64,000 bases of DNA from Aurelia coerulea (GCA_039566865.1 CM076957.1:6147896-6211895), one strand, 5' to 3'; counted from the first letter of the stretch, positions 47,641 through 59,299 are shown. Made by a program: numbers and translations. The notes: generated by a model from the sequence alone, not told the origin.

Positions 47641-48057
47641 TATTTCAAAGACCTAGGAAGTTAAGCGCTCGCTTCGCTCGCGCTCGAACATTCCTCGAAA
47701 AATAGTTTTAATTTGTTTACATTTATTCTGTTTTAGCACTGTAAATATTCCTTTTTATTTTTACAAGATGGTAGTTTGGTTTTGCCACGGCCCCCTGAAA
47801 AGCAGCCAGTCTTGGCTGATGGAGCCACCGTGTCCAAAAATTTGCAACTTTTATTTCCGCAACAATGAGATTTTCACCCGGTTCGAACCCCTTAATTTCC
47901 AACGCTATCTTTTAAATTTTCCATTCACAACTTTAAAGCGACTCCTTCTCGAGAAACTCATTTTGACTTGCAACCTTCTTATACTGACAATTTGTCTTGT
48001 TTTTAATAAGAGCATTATCACGTACATATAAAAGTAAAGCTTATGAGAATCTATCTA

Positions 48058-48608
48058 CCGGGTGTCCCAAAAAAAGTACTCCCGTTTGAAAAATCACCAA
48101 AATTTGATTATGAGACGGATCTTCGATTTTCTTCTTTGTCACGTAGATCAAGGACCAAATTATTTTCCCTGAATATAGCTGATTCTGTAACTGGTTTAAA
48201 AAGTAGCAAATTTAGCACATTTTAGGGCTACCTTGTTTTGAATGATGCTGCAAAAAATAATTGATGATTGACAGATCAATTTCTTTGTGGATGTAAAGGT
48301 TCTAGTTTGGTCATAAATGATAGAAAACAATGCGCGCTATCATTGGAGACTAAAATTATGATAAGAAATCGGAAAATTTAGGCTCTTAGACATAATTTAG
48401 TATTTTTCTTAAAAACTACAGCTGAAAATAGGTTTTCCAACGTGTTATGTGTCAATCTTGTTTTATGAAAATCAAGAAATTCATCATCTATAAATTTTTT
48501 TGAGTCCTTAACCGAACATGTCAAAAAACAACTTTATCAAAGATTTGATAATTGATTTTTGGTGATTTCTCAAACAGTTAAAAAGGAGAATTCTTTTGGG
48601 ACACCCGA
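48058..48608. mobile_element. Tc1/mariner-type MITE, CCGGGTGTCCC family, 551 bp
   Basis: Left CCGGGTGTCCCAAAAAAAG and right TTTTGGGACACCCGA with TA flanks. Inner TGATTTTTGGTGATTT-like words also pair. One terminal base is changed on the right. Confidence 0.85.
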
Positions 48609-48868
48609 TAGGAAATTTAAAATTATGAATGTTCCCTAATTCACAACATTTTCCCGCCACTTTATGCTTCATTTTCCAGAGAAAAGCTTGCGACTGCACA
48701 ACCTTTTCTTCCTGCAATAATTCCTGACAATAAGGTATCGCTATTCATGCCATGTTTTAAAGCACAGGCCGTTGTTGTTGTCATTTTAAATTTAATTCGA
48801 ATACATAAATATAACTTCTAATTACAAAATAAGAAGAAACTAATCAAATTCGAAAATAAATGAAACTA

Positions 48869-49492
48869 CCGGGTGAGTCAGAAAAAAGAATCCCCGTTTG
48901 AAAGGTCACGGCTCCCTGGATATCAAGACAATGATATCGGCAAACATATAGTTTTATGGTAGAAATGTTCAAATCTATTATAAAATTTACCTGACTGAAA
49001 TCGGCTACTCCATTCTGAAATTATGAGGGATTTTCTCCAGAAAGCCTCTTCAAAAAACCCTCAAAACGTGCCCAAAATCATGAACAGATTTCCCTAACAT
49101 TTCTGCCTTACAATGCCTTACAGCAATGACTTTTGAACGCACGTGCTATCCTCTAAGGAGGATGAACAAGTCCTCCCCCTGGTATCGATGACCTATTCAG
49201 GGGGATTCCATTCTCCCAAGAGGACAAAATACATGAATTTATGTGAGTGTCATCAATTTTATGAAGGAAAATGTGCTCATTGTTTTCATTCCTTTTTGCA
49301 GGTTTTTTTGAAGGGGCTTTCTGCAGAAAATCACCCATATCGACGGGAAGGAATGGCCGATTAAGGCCGGGTAAATTACTGAACTTAATTGAACATATTG
49401 GCAAGAAAACAAGACATTTTTCAATATTATTGCTTTGATATTCATGGAGCAGTGGCCTTCCAAGCGGGGATCCTTTTTTCTGACTCACCCGG
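48869..49492. mobile_element. Tc1/mariner-type MITE, CCGGGTGAGTCAG family, 624 bp
   Basis: Inverted relative to the copy at 17487-18118, with which it agrees closely over its length. TA on both sides. Open frames inside both copies are shared by descent and have no start or domain worth calling. Confidence 0.92.
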
Positions 49493-49731
49493 TATATAAA
49501 TAAGCCAAAATTCTATCTGGAGGTTGCATCAAGGAAATTAAATTTGATTCATGTATCGAGGATGAACAAGTGCAGTCAAATCAAAACGCTCCGTAATAGA
49601 CAATTCGATAAGTTTAAAAGGAGACCCTTTACCCCTAAAAAACGTAATCGTCAAGACAAGTGCAAGAGAGTTGAGCATGCAGAGCACCCAGCCCATGGAC
49701 GCACGACAACGCTCTATAGGCCGATCCGTCC

Positions 49732-50195
49732 AAGGGTGTTAGGACACGAACGTGTTGATTACATATTTGTTAACCTTGTTTTGATCCTTGTCTTGATTTC
49801 TTGTCTTCTTTGCTTCTCTGTTTCGTCTTTAACTGGTGTGTGCAACTGAACGGTTTATTAGGCCCAAATGCCTCGTGTTATTTGAATATAGCTTCCTTTT
49901 ATTCCTGCGTCTTAGCGCGCCTTCGTAGAAAAAAGGTTTCAAACCGCAGTGCCATACTAAATACTTTGATCATGGCTTTGCGGTTTGAAACCTTTCTTCT
50001 GCGATAGCGCACTAAGACACAGGAATACAAGGAAGATATATTCAAATAACACAAGGCATTTGGGCCTAATAAACCGTTCAGTTGCACACACCAGTTGAAG
50101 ACGAAACAGAGAAGCAAAGAAGACAAAAAATCAAGACAAGGATCAAAACAAGGCGAATAAATGTGTAATCAACACGTTCGTGTCCTAACACCCGT
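49732..50195. mobile_element. Palindromic Mutator-like MITE, 464 bp
   Basis: Almost fully palindromic. Ends AAGGGTGTTAGGACACGAAC and its complement, with GATCCGTCC on both sides as a perfect 9-bp duplication. Sense and antisense frames read nearly the same peptide because of the palindrome. Confidence 0.9.
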
Positions 50196-50436
50196 GATCC
50201 GTCCTCCCAGACAACATCAATGATTGTTCAAAAACAAGAACTTGCTGTTTGACCCACAAAGCAGTATGCAAACTATCTATTCATTCGATATAAAACAACC
50301 TGGAAACAATAATGTATTCCGTCTATACTTGATGCATACCGGTTGGTGTAGTCTAATTCAACAGCTATCATTATGAATTTCAAATTAAGGATGGATGTTA
50401 CATTCAATGATTTAACACACGATTTAAACAGATTAA

Positions 50437-50689
50437 AGGAACTGAGTCCATATAAATAGCTGAGCGTTAACGCTATGCTGACAAACTGCTGACGGCCCTT
50501 TGTTATCGCACAATTTTGTCAAAGTCATTAGTAGTGCAGACCAAAGACTTCTTAATCCTTGCATTTTCTTTAATCCTTGCATTGGTCTCCACTACTAATG
50601 ACTTTAGCACAATTGTGCGATAACAAAGGGGCGTCAGCAGTTTGTCAGCATAGCGTTAACGCTCAGCTATTTATATGGACTCAATTCCT
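50437..50689. mobile_element. Palindromic MITE with TTAA flanks, ~253 bp
   Basis: AGGAACTGAGTCCATATAAA at the left pairs with TTTATATGGACTCAATTCCT at the right, and AGCGTTAACGCT occurs on both arms. Flanked by TTAA on each side, although the flank itself is part of a palindrome, so the target call is tentative. Confidence 0.7.
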
Positions 50690-50699
50690 TTAAGACTTG

Positions 50700-51540
50700 G
50701 TAATATGTGTCTATCCTCGATGACTAACAGTTTTCTCCAGGCACAAGACAAGATATCGGGTCAGTTGACTATACTTTAGCCAATTCAACCGCAAAAGGCT
50801 GGTCCTAAAATCGCTTTATATTGGCTCTGCATGACCTGCAGTATACACATGTAATGATTTCATGACACGATGATTCCAGTTAGAAAAAGCTTACGGGGAT
50901 TTAGTATCTGATTCTGAGAAACAGTGTTGCAAAAAGGACATTTTTGTCTGTTATAACAGACATGTCGAAGACTGACTGTTTCATTGATGTAATTATTTAC
51001 AGAATTTTTCTATAACTATTTCTTAGGTTGTGACATCATCAAATTTCAAACTTTAAAGCCAGCCAGAGGGACCGAATTTGATAACGGATTCAAGAACCAA
51101 GTTCTGCCCGCTAAGCTCTTTTGAATGATTTCTAGTCTGCATTGTTTTGGAATACAATCGTGGTTCCATTGCCAGAAACAGTTTACTCTAGATAGCTTGT
51201 TGGTTGTACTTTACTGACCAATTACATCACATTCGTTTAAAGAATTGAGACCATGCTGAATTGAGACAATGTTTTTGAGCGAGAAATTGTTTCAAAATAA
51301 AATCAAAGATATAAAGTTTACTCGATTTATAAGTCAACGATTTTTGGAGAAAGTACAATACTGGTGACATTAAGCATCACTGCTTTCCTCGAACTTAAAA
51401 AATAGGAATATGAAACATTGCAAATTCCAATTCAACAAATTCAGATCATGTAACTTTTTAAGGGATATTCCCAGTATTGAATGTGATATCCAGTTTCTTC
51501 GTGAACATTGAATTGACTATGATAAACATCAATAGAGCAA
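50700..51540. other. Intergenic, nothing recognised
   Basis: No gene or repeat that I can support. Confidence 0.4.
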
Positions 51541-51563
51541 TACAAAAAGAATAAAGCATACTA

Positions 51564-52190
51564 CCGGGTGAGCCAGAAAAAAGTTCCCACTTTCTAAAAT
51601 TCGTAGCACCACAAGTACTTCATGGATTTGAATGATTCAAATTCTAGTTGAAAGCCATAAGATCAAAGTATTTTTGAGATTTTTCTCATCTTCTTACGAG
51701 AACTGCAAATATAAGTAAATTCAACTTTACAAAAATTTCATGGCTGCAAAATGACGGAAAAAGGCCTAAAACACTTGATAAAATCGATAGGACTCTCCTC
51801 ACACAGAACAATACGAACATGCGTTTCACCTCTCTCAAGAGTTACAAGAAATTGATTCTCAAACAGATACTAAAGATTTTCAATCCCATGGCAATAGATG
51901 TGCAGACGATATCTCTCACCCATGAGAAATTGCATTTTCTCTGTTGTTCTGAGCGAGGAGTTCTTTATGATTTGATAAAGCATTTTAGGCCTTTTTCAGT
52001 CATTTTGCAACCATCAAGTTTTAGTAAGCTTAAATTTAGCAATTTTTCCAATGCTCTTAAGAACGCGAGAAAAATCACAAAAATACTTCGATATTTTGGC
52101 TGTCAAGCAAATATTGATTCACTTCAATCCATTTAGTACTCTTGATGCTATGAATTTTCAAAATTGGGAACTTTTTTCTGGCTCACCCGG
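51564..52190. mobile_element. Tc1/mariner-type MITE, CCGGGTGAGCCAG family, 627 bp
   Basis: Termini CCGGGTGAGCCAGAAAAAAG and TTTTTTCTGGCTCACCCGG with TA flanks. The filled site AAAGCATAC-TA...TA-TAGACTC has an empty counterpart at 52443-52455 in the neighbouring duplicate. Confidence 0.95.
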
Positions 52191-52192
52191 TA

Positions 52193-52690
52193 TAGACTCT
52201 TAAAAATCAACTGGCAGTACATGAACAGTTTTCGTAAGTGATATTTTTATCCATGATATCTTGCAGTGTTTTGAGTTTCTTGATATTTTGTGGATCTGAC
52301 GGTGGCGTTTCTCACAAAGAGTTTCTTATACAAACTACATGGGAAATTTCATTGCAACGGTATTTAATTACCTTGCGATAACTTGCGGCTTTCAGATTGT
52401 TAATCTTATATCCAGAGGGCTTTTGGCACAAAAAAGAATAAAGCATACTATAGACTCTTAAAAATCAAACAGCAGCACATGAAAAGTTTTCGTAAGTGAT
52501 ATTTACATCCATGATATTTTCCAGTGCTTTGAGTTTCTTGATATTGTGCGGATCTGACGGTGGCGTTTCTGACAAAGAGTTTCTTATACAAACTACATGG
52601 GAAATTTCATTACAACGGTATTTAATTACCTTGCGATAACTTGCGGCTTTCAAATTGTTAATCTTATATCCAGAGGGCCTTTGGCACAAA
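52193..52690. repeat. Tandem duplication, two ~250-bp units
   Basis: TAGACTCTTAAAAATCAA, TCTGACGGTGGCGTTTCT and TTGCGATAACTTGCGGCTTT recur about 250 bases apart. The first unit also extends left of the MITE at 51564. Confidence 0.93.
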
Positions 52691-53037
52691 TGATAAATCA
52701 TGGCCAAGATTAAAATATCAGATTTAAGCCTTAATTGATTCTCCCGTCAAGACCAAAAGTCAAAGACGCTTTTATCATATGGGTTAGCCATTTGTAGGGT
52801 ATTCTTTGCTTATGCATTAAATGTCATATTTCTTGCTGGATAAGGTGAAACAGGATAACAGGATAACCAGGATAACTACATTCAATACAATCGTCATAAT
52901 TTCACTCCTGTCCTATCCTGGGTACCAGACTCTCTAACATAAAGAGAGTCTGGTACCTAGGGTACTCCTGTCCATGTTTGAAATGATATATTTGCTCCTT
53001 CACAGCACAACAATTGACTGACACGGCAACAACGAGA

Positions 53038-53067
53038 TCAACAACAACAACAACAACAACAACAACT
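53038..53067. repeat. (AAC)n microsatellite
   Basis: About nine AAC/CAA units, seen directly. Confidence 0.95.
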
Positions 53068-53280
53068 TCATCATAATGATCAAATCATTTCCTCCTATTT
53101 CTAAACATTTGCTCCTCCTTATTATTCTTATTATCGTTTCAGTGTCAATGTTATTACATATTGTTCGTACTGTACTCCTTCATATCCACCACATCTAGCC
53201 ACTGCGATGCAGCCCTGCTTAGCCAATCGCTCAAATTATCGTAAATTTGTCATTCCATTAGTTTAGCTCTGAATTTTAAT

Positions 53281-53406
53281 CAGGTAAATTATAAAATGGA
53301 TTGGGACATGTCTACCATCAAACTGCATATTTCCCGATATCAAAATCTTGATATCCAGGGAGCCAAGATCTTTGAAACTGGGATTCTTTTCTATTGACTC
53401 ACCTGG
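53281..53406. mobile_element. Truncated mariner-type MITE
   Basis: Matches the right end of the 17487-18118 family (AGGTAAATT..., TTGATATCCAGGGAGCC, TTGACTCACCTGGTA). The left part is missing. Confidence 0.75.
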
Positions 53407-53943
53407 TATCAGGGGCACACATTAGGGGGGGAGTGTGGGGGGTGAGACACCCGCCCAATAATTTCTCAGTCCGTCCAAGAATTTTCTCAAAAGTCGGTCC
53501 ACAACAAAATTGGATGGACAGACTTCGTAGACCGACTTTTCATGGACCGACCAACCACGACACAGCTCGAAAGGTCCACGATAGTTTGAATCAAAATTGG
53601 TCCGATTTTAAATTTTTGAGCAAAGGTCGACCCATGACGACAGTTAGAATATTCACAAGAAATGCATGACAATAACTGGGGTGCCGGTGGTGGTAGTTAT
53701 GTGGCGTTGGAAAACATACACTTGTGTATGAATCCGAAAAAATAAAGGAGACATTGGTTAAAAATATTATCCATCAAAGGTGGTATACGCTTTTACCAAA
53801 AGCTAACACTGCTGACACTATAATCATAAGGGAAATCCTTCTTAGAGGACAAACACACCAAAACAAGTCGCTTTTGCTAGGCTTGGCGGTGAAGAAGTCG
53901 TTGTACTTAAGATTACGCCTATACTTAAAACTCCAAGTCCGTG

Positions 53944-55262
53944 ATGCATTCTAAGCCAAAGTAAAGGATCTGTCTTCAAAACTTTTCCTTGTGCGCTGAT
54001 TTATAGCATAACTGTCACAAACGATCAAGGTTTCCTTGTCGCTAAAGGCAAGCATGATATTGGGACATGCATTCTAAGCCAAAGTAAAGGGTCTGTCTTC
54101 AAAAATTTTCCTTGTGCGCTGATTTATAGCATAATTGTCACAAAAGATCAAGGTTTCCTTGTCGCTAAAGGCAAGCATGATATTGGGAGATGCATTCTAA
54201 GCCAAAGTAAAAGATTTTTCTTCAAAATTTTTCCTTGTGCGCTGATTTATAGCATAATTGTCACAAAAGATCAAGGTTTCCTTGTTGCTAAAGGCAAGCA
54301 TGATATTGGGAGATGCATTCTTAGCCAAAGTAAAAGATCTTTCTTCAAAAACTTTCCTTGTGCGCTGCTTTATAGCATAACTGTCACAAACGATCAAGAT
54401 TTCGTTGTGGCTAAAGGCAAGCATGATATTGGGACATGCATTCTAAGCCAAAGTAAAGGATCTGTCTTCAAAACTTTTCCTTGTGCGCTGATTTATAGCA
54501 TAATTGTCACAAAGGATCAAGGTTTCCTTGTCGCTAAACCCTATCTGACCTGGAGGGGGGGGGCGGATTCCGCCCCCCTCCTAGTACATTTTTGTTTACA
54601 CCGTTCTTTACACATGCAGCAGGCCTCTGATACTTCGTAAGTTTAACTTTGTATCATAGAACAATAAAATGGCAACAATTTGGACATTCAATTTTTAGCC
54701 TTGTCTCCATGGTTACCAATTTTTGATACTGCACTCTGTGAAAAACATACTTTGTATCTCTCTCAATCATGTTTAATTGGTCCAATTAAGTATAAATTAA
54801 GAATTTATATATGTTTTGATCTATATCTTTCATTTCTTTATGAAAAATAAAGTTTCATGACCTTTTAGCAAGTTTTCATTTATATGACGTCATATGACAT
54901 TATAATGATCATCATGCTCTAGCAACAACAACTACATCGCTAATTGGATTATCATTTCAAATTTTCATTGTTTACATAATGAACTACCTTTGCGCCAAGT
55001 TTGGCTGCCATATCTCTTATGACAACAGAGATAAACAGGGGAGGGCGGAATCCGCCCCCCCCCCAGGCATTGAGTGTTTCAAAACACCCAGGTCAGTTAG
55101 GGAAAAGGCAAGCATGATATTGGGAGCTGCATTCTAAGCCAAAGTAAGGGATCTGTCTTCAAAAATTTTCTTCGTGCGCTGATTTATAGCATAATTGTCA
55201 CAAAACGATCAAGTTTTCCTTGTCGCTAAAGGCGAGCATGATATTGGGAGATGCATTCCAAA
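53944..55262. repeat. 123-bp satellite, about 6.5 units, interrupted by a MITE
   Basis: ATGCATTCTAAGCCAAAGTA recurs at 53944, 54067, 54190, 54313 and 54436, an exact 123-base period, then resumes after the MITE at 55103. Units differ by scattered substitutions. No coding role is visible. Confidence 0.95.
54539..55102. mobile_element. piggyBac-like MITE inside the satellite, 564 bp
   Basis: Termini CCCTATCTGACCTGG and CCAGGTCAGTTAGGG. Flanks TAAA and AAAA against TAAA in intact satellite units, so the 4-bp target is a relaxed TTAA. It carries the subterminal hairpins G-run CGGATTCCG C-run (left) and GGGCGGAATCCGCCC (right). Confidence 0.88.
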
Positions 55263-56394
55263 GTAGAGGGGTGGCCCCAAACATTGTCATGGGGACACCC
55301 TCATGTTTCTATAATTGACTACGTAATGTCGTTGTGAGCCATTTGCACTCCACGAGTGTGATTTAAATCATTTGGATGGCAAAATTTCCGCTTTTTCTGA
55401 TAGATTTCTGCCAAATTTCCAGGGCAGCGTACAATTTCGTATGAAGAAACTCAAGAACAGGGTATCATTTTTAAAATTTTATTCTGGGACAGGGTATTAT
55501 TTTCGGGAATTTACTCCGGGACAGGGTGCCCTTCATTCTCCAGCAGCACCTCCTCGTATTTTCGTAGACCAAGTACCCCCCGGTCTCATCAATGCTGTGC
55601 TGAGCATGGACAAGTCTAAATTTGCAGGATAGTAAACAGCCCATTTTTGCAAGAAGGAAATCCTAAAAATTAAATTAAAATCTTAGTTAAATATTGGAAT
55701 TAAATGTTAACGAATTATAGCTTTTCTTACATACGATTTGGAAAGGAAACGAAAGGAGAGTTTTTAAACCACATCCCAGAACTCAGGACAGCTTAAGGAA
55801 AACACACACTGCAAGCTTTAAAAACACACATTACAAACAATGTTTGGCAAGACAAGCTACCGATTTATAGTGGCCTCCTAAACATTTAGAGAAAAGCCTG
55901 TTGTGGAACATGGCTATAATCCCAGGTGCAACAGAGAGGGATACCTGAAATATTGTTGAGCCGGGTTGTTCAAACCACGATTAGCGCTAAGCTTGGATTA
56001 AAAACATAATTCTGCAGTCATTTGCATAGTCCTAATCCAGTATTAGCATAATACCAGTTTGAACAAAATTAGTATTAGCCTAATTTCAGTTTTGATGGAG
56101 CCCGAGAAACTAACACTATTGATAAAGCATTCGTTATGTTCCAATTTAGCTATTGCTCGCTGATTTGGATGTTTCAGGATAGAAAGTTGAATAAAGATAC
56201 ATAGAATAAACGAAATGGCCTTAAGAGTCGCATACAAGGACAATGGTTCTAGTTATGAAAAACTAAATAGAAATGGATAATTCGGTAACCGCCGTTCACT
56301 AGAGGAACATGCAATCTTTGGGAGAGATCTACAAAACAAAATCTAATCTACATTTCAGCTTGATGAAGCAAATTTTTGAGGAAAAAGAAATGCC
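55263..56394. other. Intergenic with repeat remnants
   Basis: AAGTACCCCCCGG near 55570 resembles the right end of the CCCGGG hAT-type MITEs, and GGTTGTTCAAACCACGATTA near 55965 looks like a MITE end. No full element or gene. Confidence 0.35.
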
Positions 56395-56785
56395 TTACAA
56401 TCTAAGGTGTTCTGATAAATTTTTTTTTTTTTTTTTTATATCAATTCTCCTAAAATTTACAATCTACTAACAAACATTAACATTACGAGACGATAGCGCA
56501 AGGAGCATGGAAATACATTGCAACCCTGATAAATTACAACTACCAAAGGCGAAAACAACTTGCTTTTGAACCGATACGGTCAGATTTATGGGGAAAAGAG
56601 ACTTATCAAAGCTCATAAATGCCAAGCCTATTTATATGCCAGTCTAGGTTTCATATTGTAAATTATATCTTCCTTGTAACATAGTATGTATTTTTGTAAA
56701 TAGTTGGCCTTTATTAGCAATAAAAGCTACAATTGTTCAGCCAACTTTAAATGAAAGAATTGACAATAAAAATGATAATAATAAT

Positions 56786-57128
56786 CTGAAGGTTGATGGT
56801 TCGAGTTACCGCCCTGCCCTGCCCTGCCCTGCCCTGCCCTGCCCTGCCCTGCCCTGCCCTGCCCTGCCCTGCCCTGCCCTGCCCTGCCCTGCCCTGCCCT
56901 GCCCTGCCCTGCCCTGCCCTGCCCTGCCCTGCCCTGCCCTGCCCTGCCCTGCCCTGCCCTGCCCTGGCGAACCTGCTACGTAGAGTGTGTACAGTCGCTA
57001 ACTCTTTGTAATTCCAGGGGGATTCCAGGCTAAAGGAATCATGAGGTGTGGTCACATCAAGAGGAAGGACCAGGACACTGCTTCGATAAGCTGAGCTTCT
57101 CAGCGTCCTAAAAACTGCCTTCAGATAC
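56786..57128 (+). mobile_element. tRNA-SINE copy, 5'-truncated, with internal microsatellite
   Basis: Shares AATCTGAAGGTTGATGGTTCGAG with the start region and TTCCAGGCTAAAGGAATCA, GAGGTGTGGTCACATC and GCTTCGATAAGCTGAGCTTC with the body of the 15500 copy. Its tail resumes after the next element at 57639. Confidence 0.88.
56811..56965. repeat. (GCCCT)31 microsatellite within the SINE
   Basis: Thirty-one perfect GCCCT units. The homologous place in the other SINE copy has only GTCCCTGCCCTGCC, about two units. Confidence 0.98.
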
Positions 57129-57638
57129 AGCATAGGGCTCAAATCTTTCAAATCTTTAAAAGGCCAGTGTAAAATTCTTTTGAAGTATTCTTTGAATTGG
57201 ATGGCTTGAAAGGAACTTATGGTACTTTGCTGTAAATCTGCCGTGGACATTTTTTGATATCTTAATTTTTTCAAAATGGCGGCAATTTCATTATTTTTGA
57301 AAAAATTCATGGAAAATTTTGAAAAAGTTTAAACAATCGTAAATCCAAAACTAATGGAGGAAAAATTACATAACCTTCAACGAAACCATGGTTTATGAAG
57401 GTCTACAATATGGTGGCAAGCCGAAATCTGTAGCTTTTCTGGTTTAGGATTTGGAAATTTGATGACGTCATAGCCTCAAATTTAATAAATGCCACCATGT
57501 TGAAACGAATGAAGATATCAATAAATTGCAACGGTAGATTTACAGCAAAAATCCCCAAGTTCCTTCCAAGCCATTTATTTCAAAGAAAACTGCAATAGAA
57601 TCTTACACCGACCTTTTTAAAGATTTGAGCCCTATGTT
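57129..57638. mobile_element. Mutator-like foldback MITE, 510 bp, in the SINE tail
   Basis: Termini AGCATAGGGCTCAAATC and GATTTGAGCCCTATGTT with TTCAGATAC on both sides, a perfect 9-bp duplication. Same family as 35275-36392 (shared GACGTCATAGCCTCAAATTT and GGTCGGTGTAA-like blocks). Confidence 0.92.
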
Positions 57639-57699
57639 TTCAGATACTATGTACAAATAAAGAAGAAAAGCGAACAAAAAAACAAACTTGGGTCGGGTC

Positions 57700-58014
57700 A
57701 AAGAAGAAACTTTGCAACAATTTCCATACCTTTTCTTTCTTTATCTTCGTATATCTCTTTGAGGCCAAACATCCAACTAGAAACTAATAAAAGGTGTTCA
57801 TTAAACGTTTAGAAACTACTTTTAAAACGATGGCCTGATCCAAGTTTCTTACAAAAAACCTACTAGACCTCATAAAATAGGATTCAAAGAGGCAACACAA
57901 ATTCAGTAGTCTCATTATTTGCCTACCTGCGAAAGATCAAATCATTTGGACCAATGGTCTGTGATAGGAGCCCAACAATTTGACGACAAGTCCAAAAGGG
58001 GAAGGAATTAATAC
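57700..58014. other. Intergenic, nothing recognised
   Basis: No gene or repeat that I can support. Confidence 0.35.
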
Positions 58015-58650
58015 AGTAAAAACCCGCATATCAGAACCTTACATTTTGCTATCACTCTGTTTAGGTTCTTATGCATTTGATACTATTTTTGAAATCAGGA
58101 TGCAAGGTTCTTAAATAGGTTCTTATCGAAAGCATTAATTACAGATCTTCTGGAATTTGGGCCAAATATAAAAAAACAAGGTTTTCACGTACTCACTATC
58201 ATGACAAAATTGTATAAAGAACATCCTTATCTACCTGGCCTTATTTGTATCAAATCCATTCATACAAGGAATTGTAGCATATGCTTTGTATCAACTTAAA
58301 GGGAATAGACATAGCTATATATAGACAAGCTGCTATAAATAGGCACAAGAAACGCCCACAAACCCATTGTTTCCTTCGCCACACAATGAAACCGCAGGCG
58401 TCAAAGTTGTTGAATACAATATATTATATTTTTAACTTGGCCCTGGCCAGCTTTTAACAATGTCGATTCCCTTTAAGTATTTGGCAAAATTTTTTGAAAC
58501 ATTTTATCACATATTACCAACCAGCAGTAAACATTTAACTTTTTTTAAAGATAAGAACCTTCCATGAATTTCAGGATGAATAGGTTCTTCTGTAATGGGT
58601 TGAAGTTAGAACATTTTAGGTCTTAGGTTCTTACAAATGGGTGGTTACTG
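58015..58650. mobile_element. Tc1/mariner-type MITE, 636 bp
   Basis: Termini CAGTAAAAACCCGCATATCA and TACAAATGGGTGGTTACTG with TA on both sides. Multiple internal AGGTTCTTA-like repeats in both directions. It ends about 130 bases before the second gene's 5' region, so it may contribute promoter sequence. Confidence 0.75.
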
Positions 58651-58740
58651 TATAACAATTAATTGAAGTGACCGACTATTTAAAGCTTAATTTTCAATCT
58701 CCTTCAAATCCAGCCTAAGTTGCTGTTCTGAATATCTTAC

Positions 58741-58747
58741 TATATAT
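58741..58747 (+). promoter_or_regulatory. Possible TATA element of the second gene
   Basis: TATATAT about 180 bases upstream of the chosen ATG, in an otherwise AT-rich tract. Position only; weak. Confidence 0.2.
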
Positions 58748-58926
58748 CTTGCAAACAGTAAACTTGACTGAAGCCTTATCTGTTGTCAACACAGTGTCCT
58801 TCAGCGGCCATTGTGGGTTACCAATTGAGAAAGGAGAATCATAAATTCTTCAGGCTGATGACACAGAGGCCACTCAGTTGCGGTAAAAAGACTGTGTATA
58901 CAACTAAAGCGACTGAGAGCTTCAAA

Positions 58927-59299
58927 ATGGCTCGGTCGAAGTCGGTTCTTCGCTGTTTTGTAGTTTTCATAGCGGCTTGTAGCTTCAGCGAGGCCCAGTT
59001 AACATCAACAAGACACTCCACTGTACCAGGATCAAACGAAATCCCAAAGGAACAATCCAATCAACATACAAGGTTAACTCCAGATCATGTTGGAGTGAAC
59101 GAACCAGCACAAACATTCGAGCAAGGGAGCAATGTAGATGACTTGAAATTGGACTTGATTATAAGTCTACTTGGAAAGCTACAGGGCCAAGTCACCGAGT
59201 TGAGAAGTAAAGTAGACAAATTCAAATCCATCGAAAAAGTAGTGCAAAATAAACCGGTTGTTTTAAAGATTTTGCCGAAACAAGAATGCAAACAGAAAG
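58927..59299 (+). CDS. First coding exon of a secreted protein with helical stalk
   Basis: The chosen ATG starts MARSKSVLRCFVVFIAACSF, a good signal peptide with predicted cleavage after SEA; the upstream in-frame ATG at 58783 would bury it. The mature part is Thr/Gln-rich, then a heptad-like amphipathic segment (DLKLDLIISLLGKLQGQV, TELRSKVDKFKSIEKV), then LPKQECKQK and a GTGAGT donor giving one base out. Such signal + coiled-coil + Cys starts are usual for secreted oligomeric proteins (for example fibrinogen-domain or collagen-like types), but no later domain was found. Later exons probably lie to the right or beyond the window. Confidence 0.6.

Noticed and set aside
49801..50126. Paired sense and antisense frames of about 70 codons
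   Set aside because: The same peptide on both strands results from the palindrome, not from a gene.
53724..53954. 76-codon open frame before the satellite
   Set aside because: No start context, domain or splice signals; runs into the satellite.
53944..55262. CRISPR-like array from regular 123-bp spacing
   Set aside because: The whole unit repeats with no unique spacers and the host is eukaryotic; it is a satellite.
56747..57310. 187-residue minus-strand frame with GRAGQ repeats
   Set aside because: Translation of the GCCCT microsatellite and SINE body.
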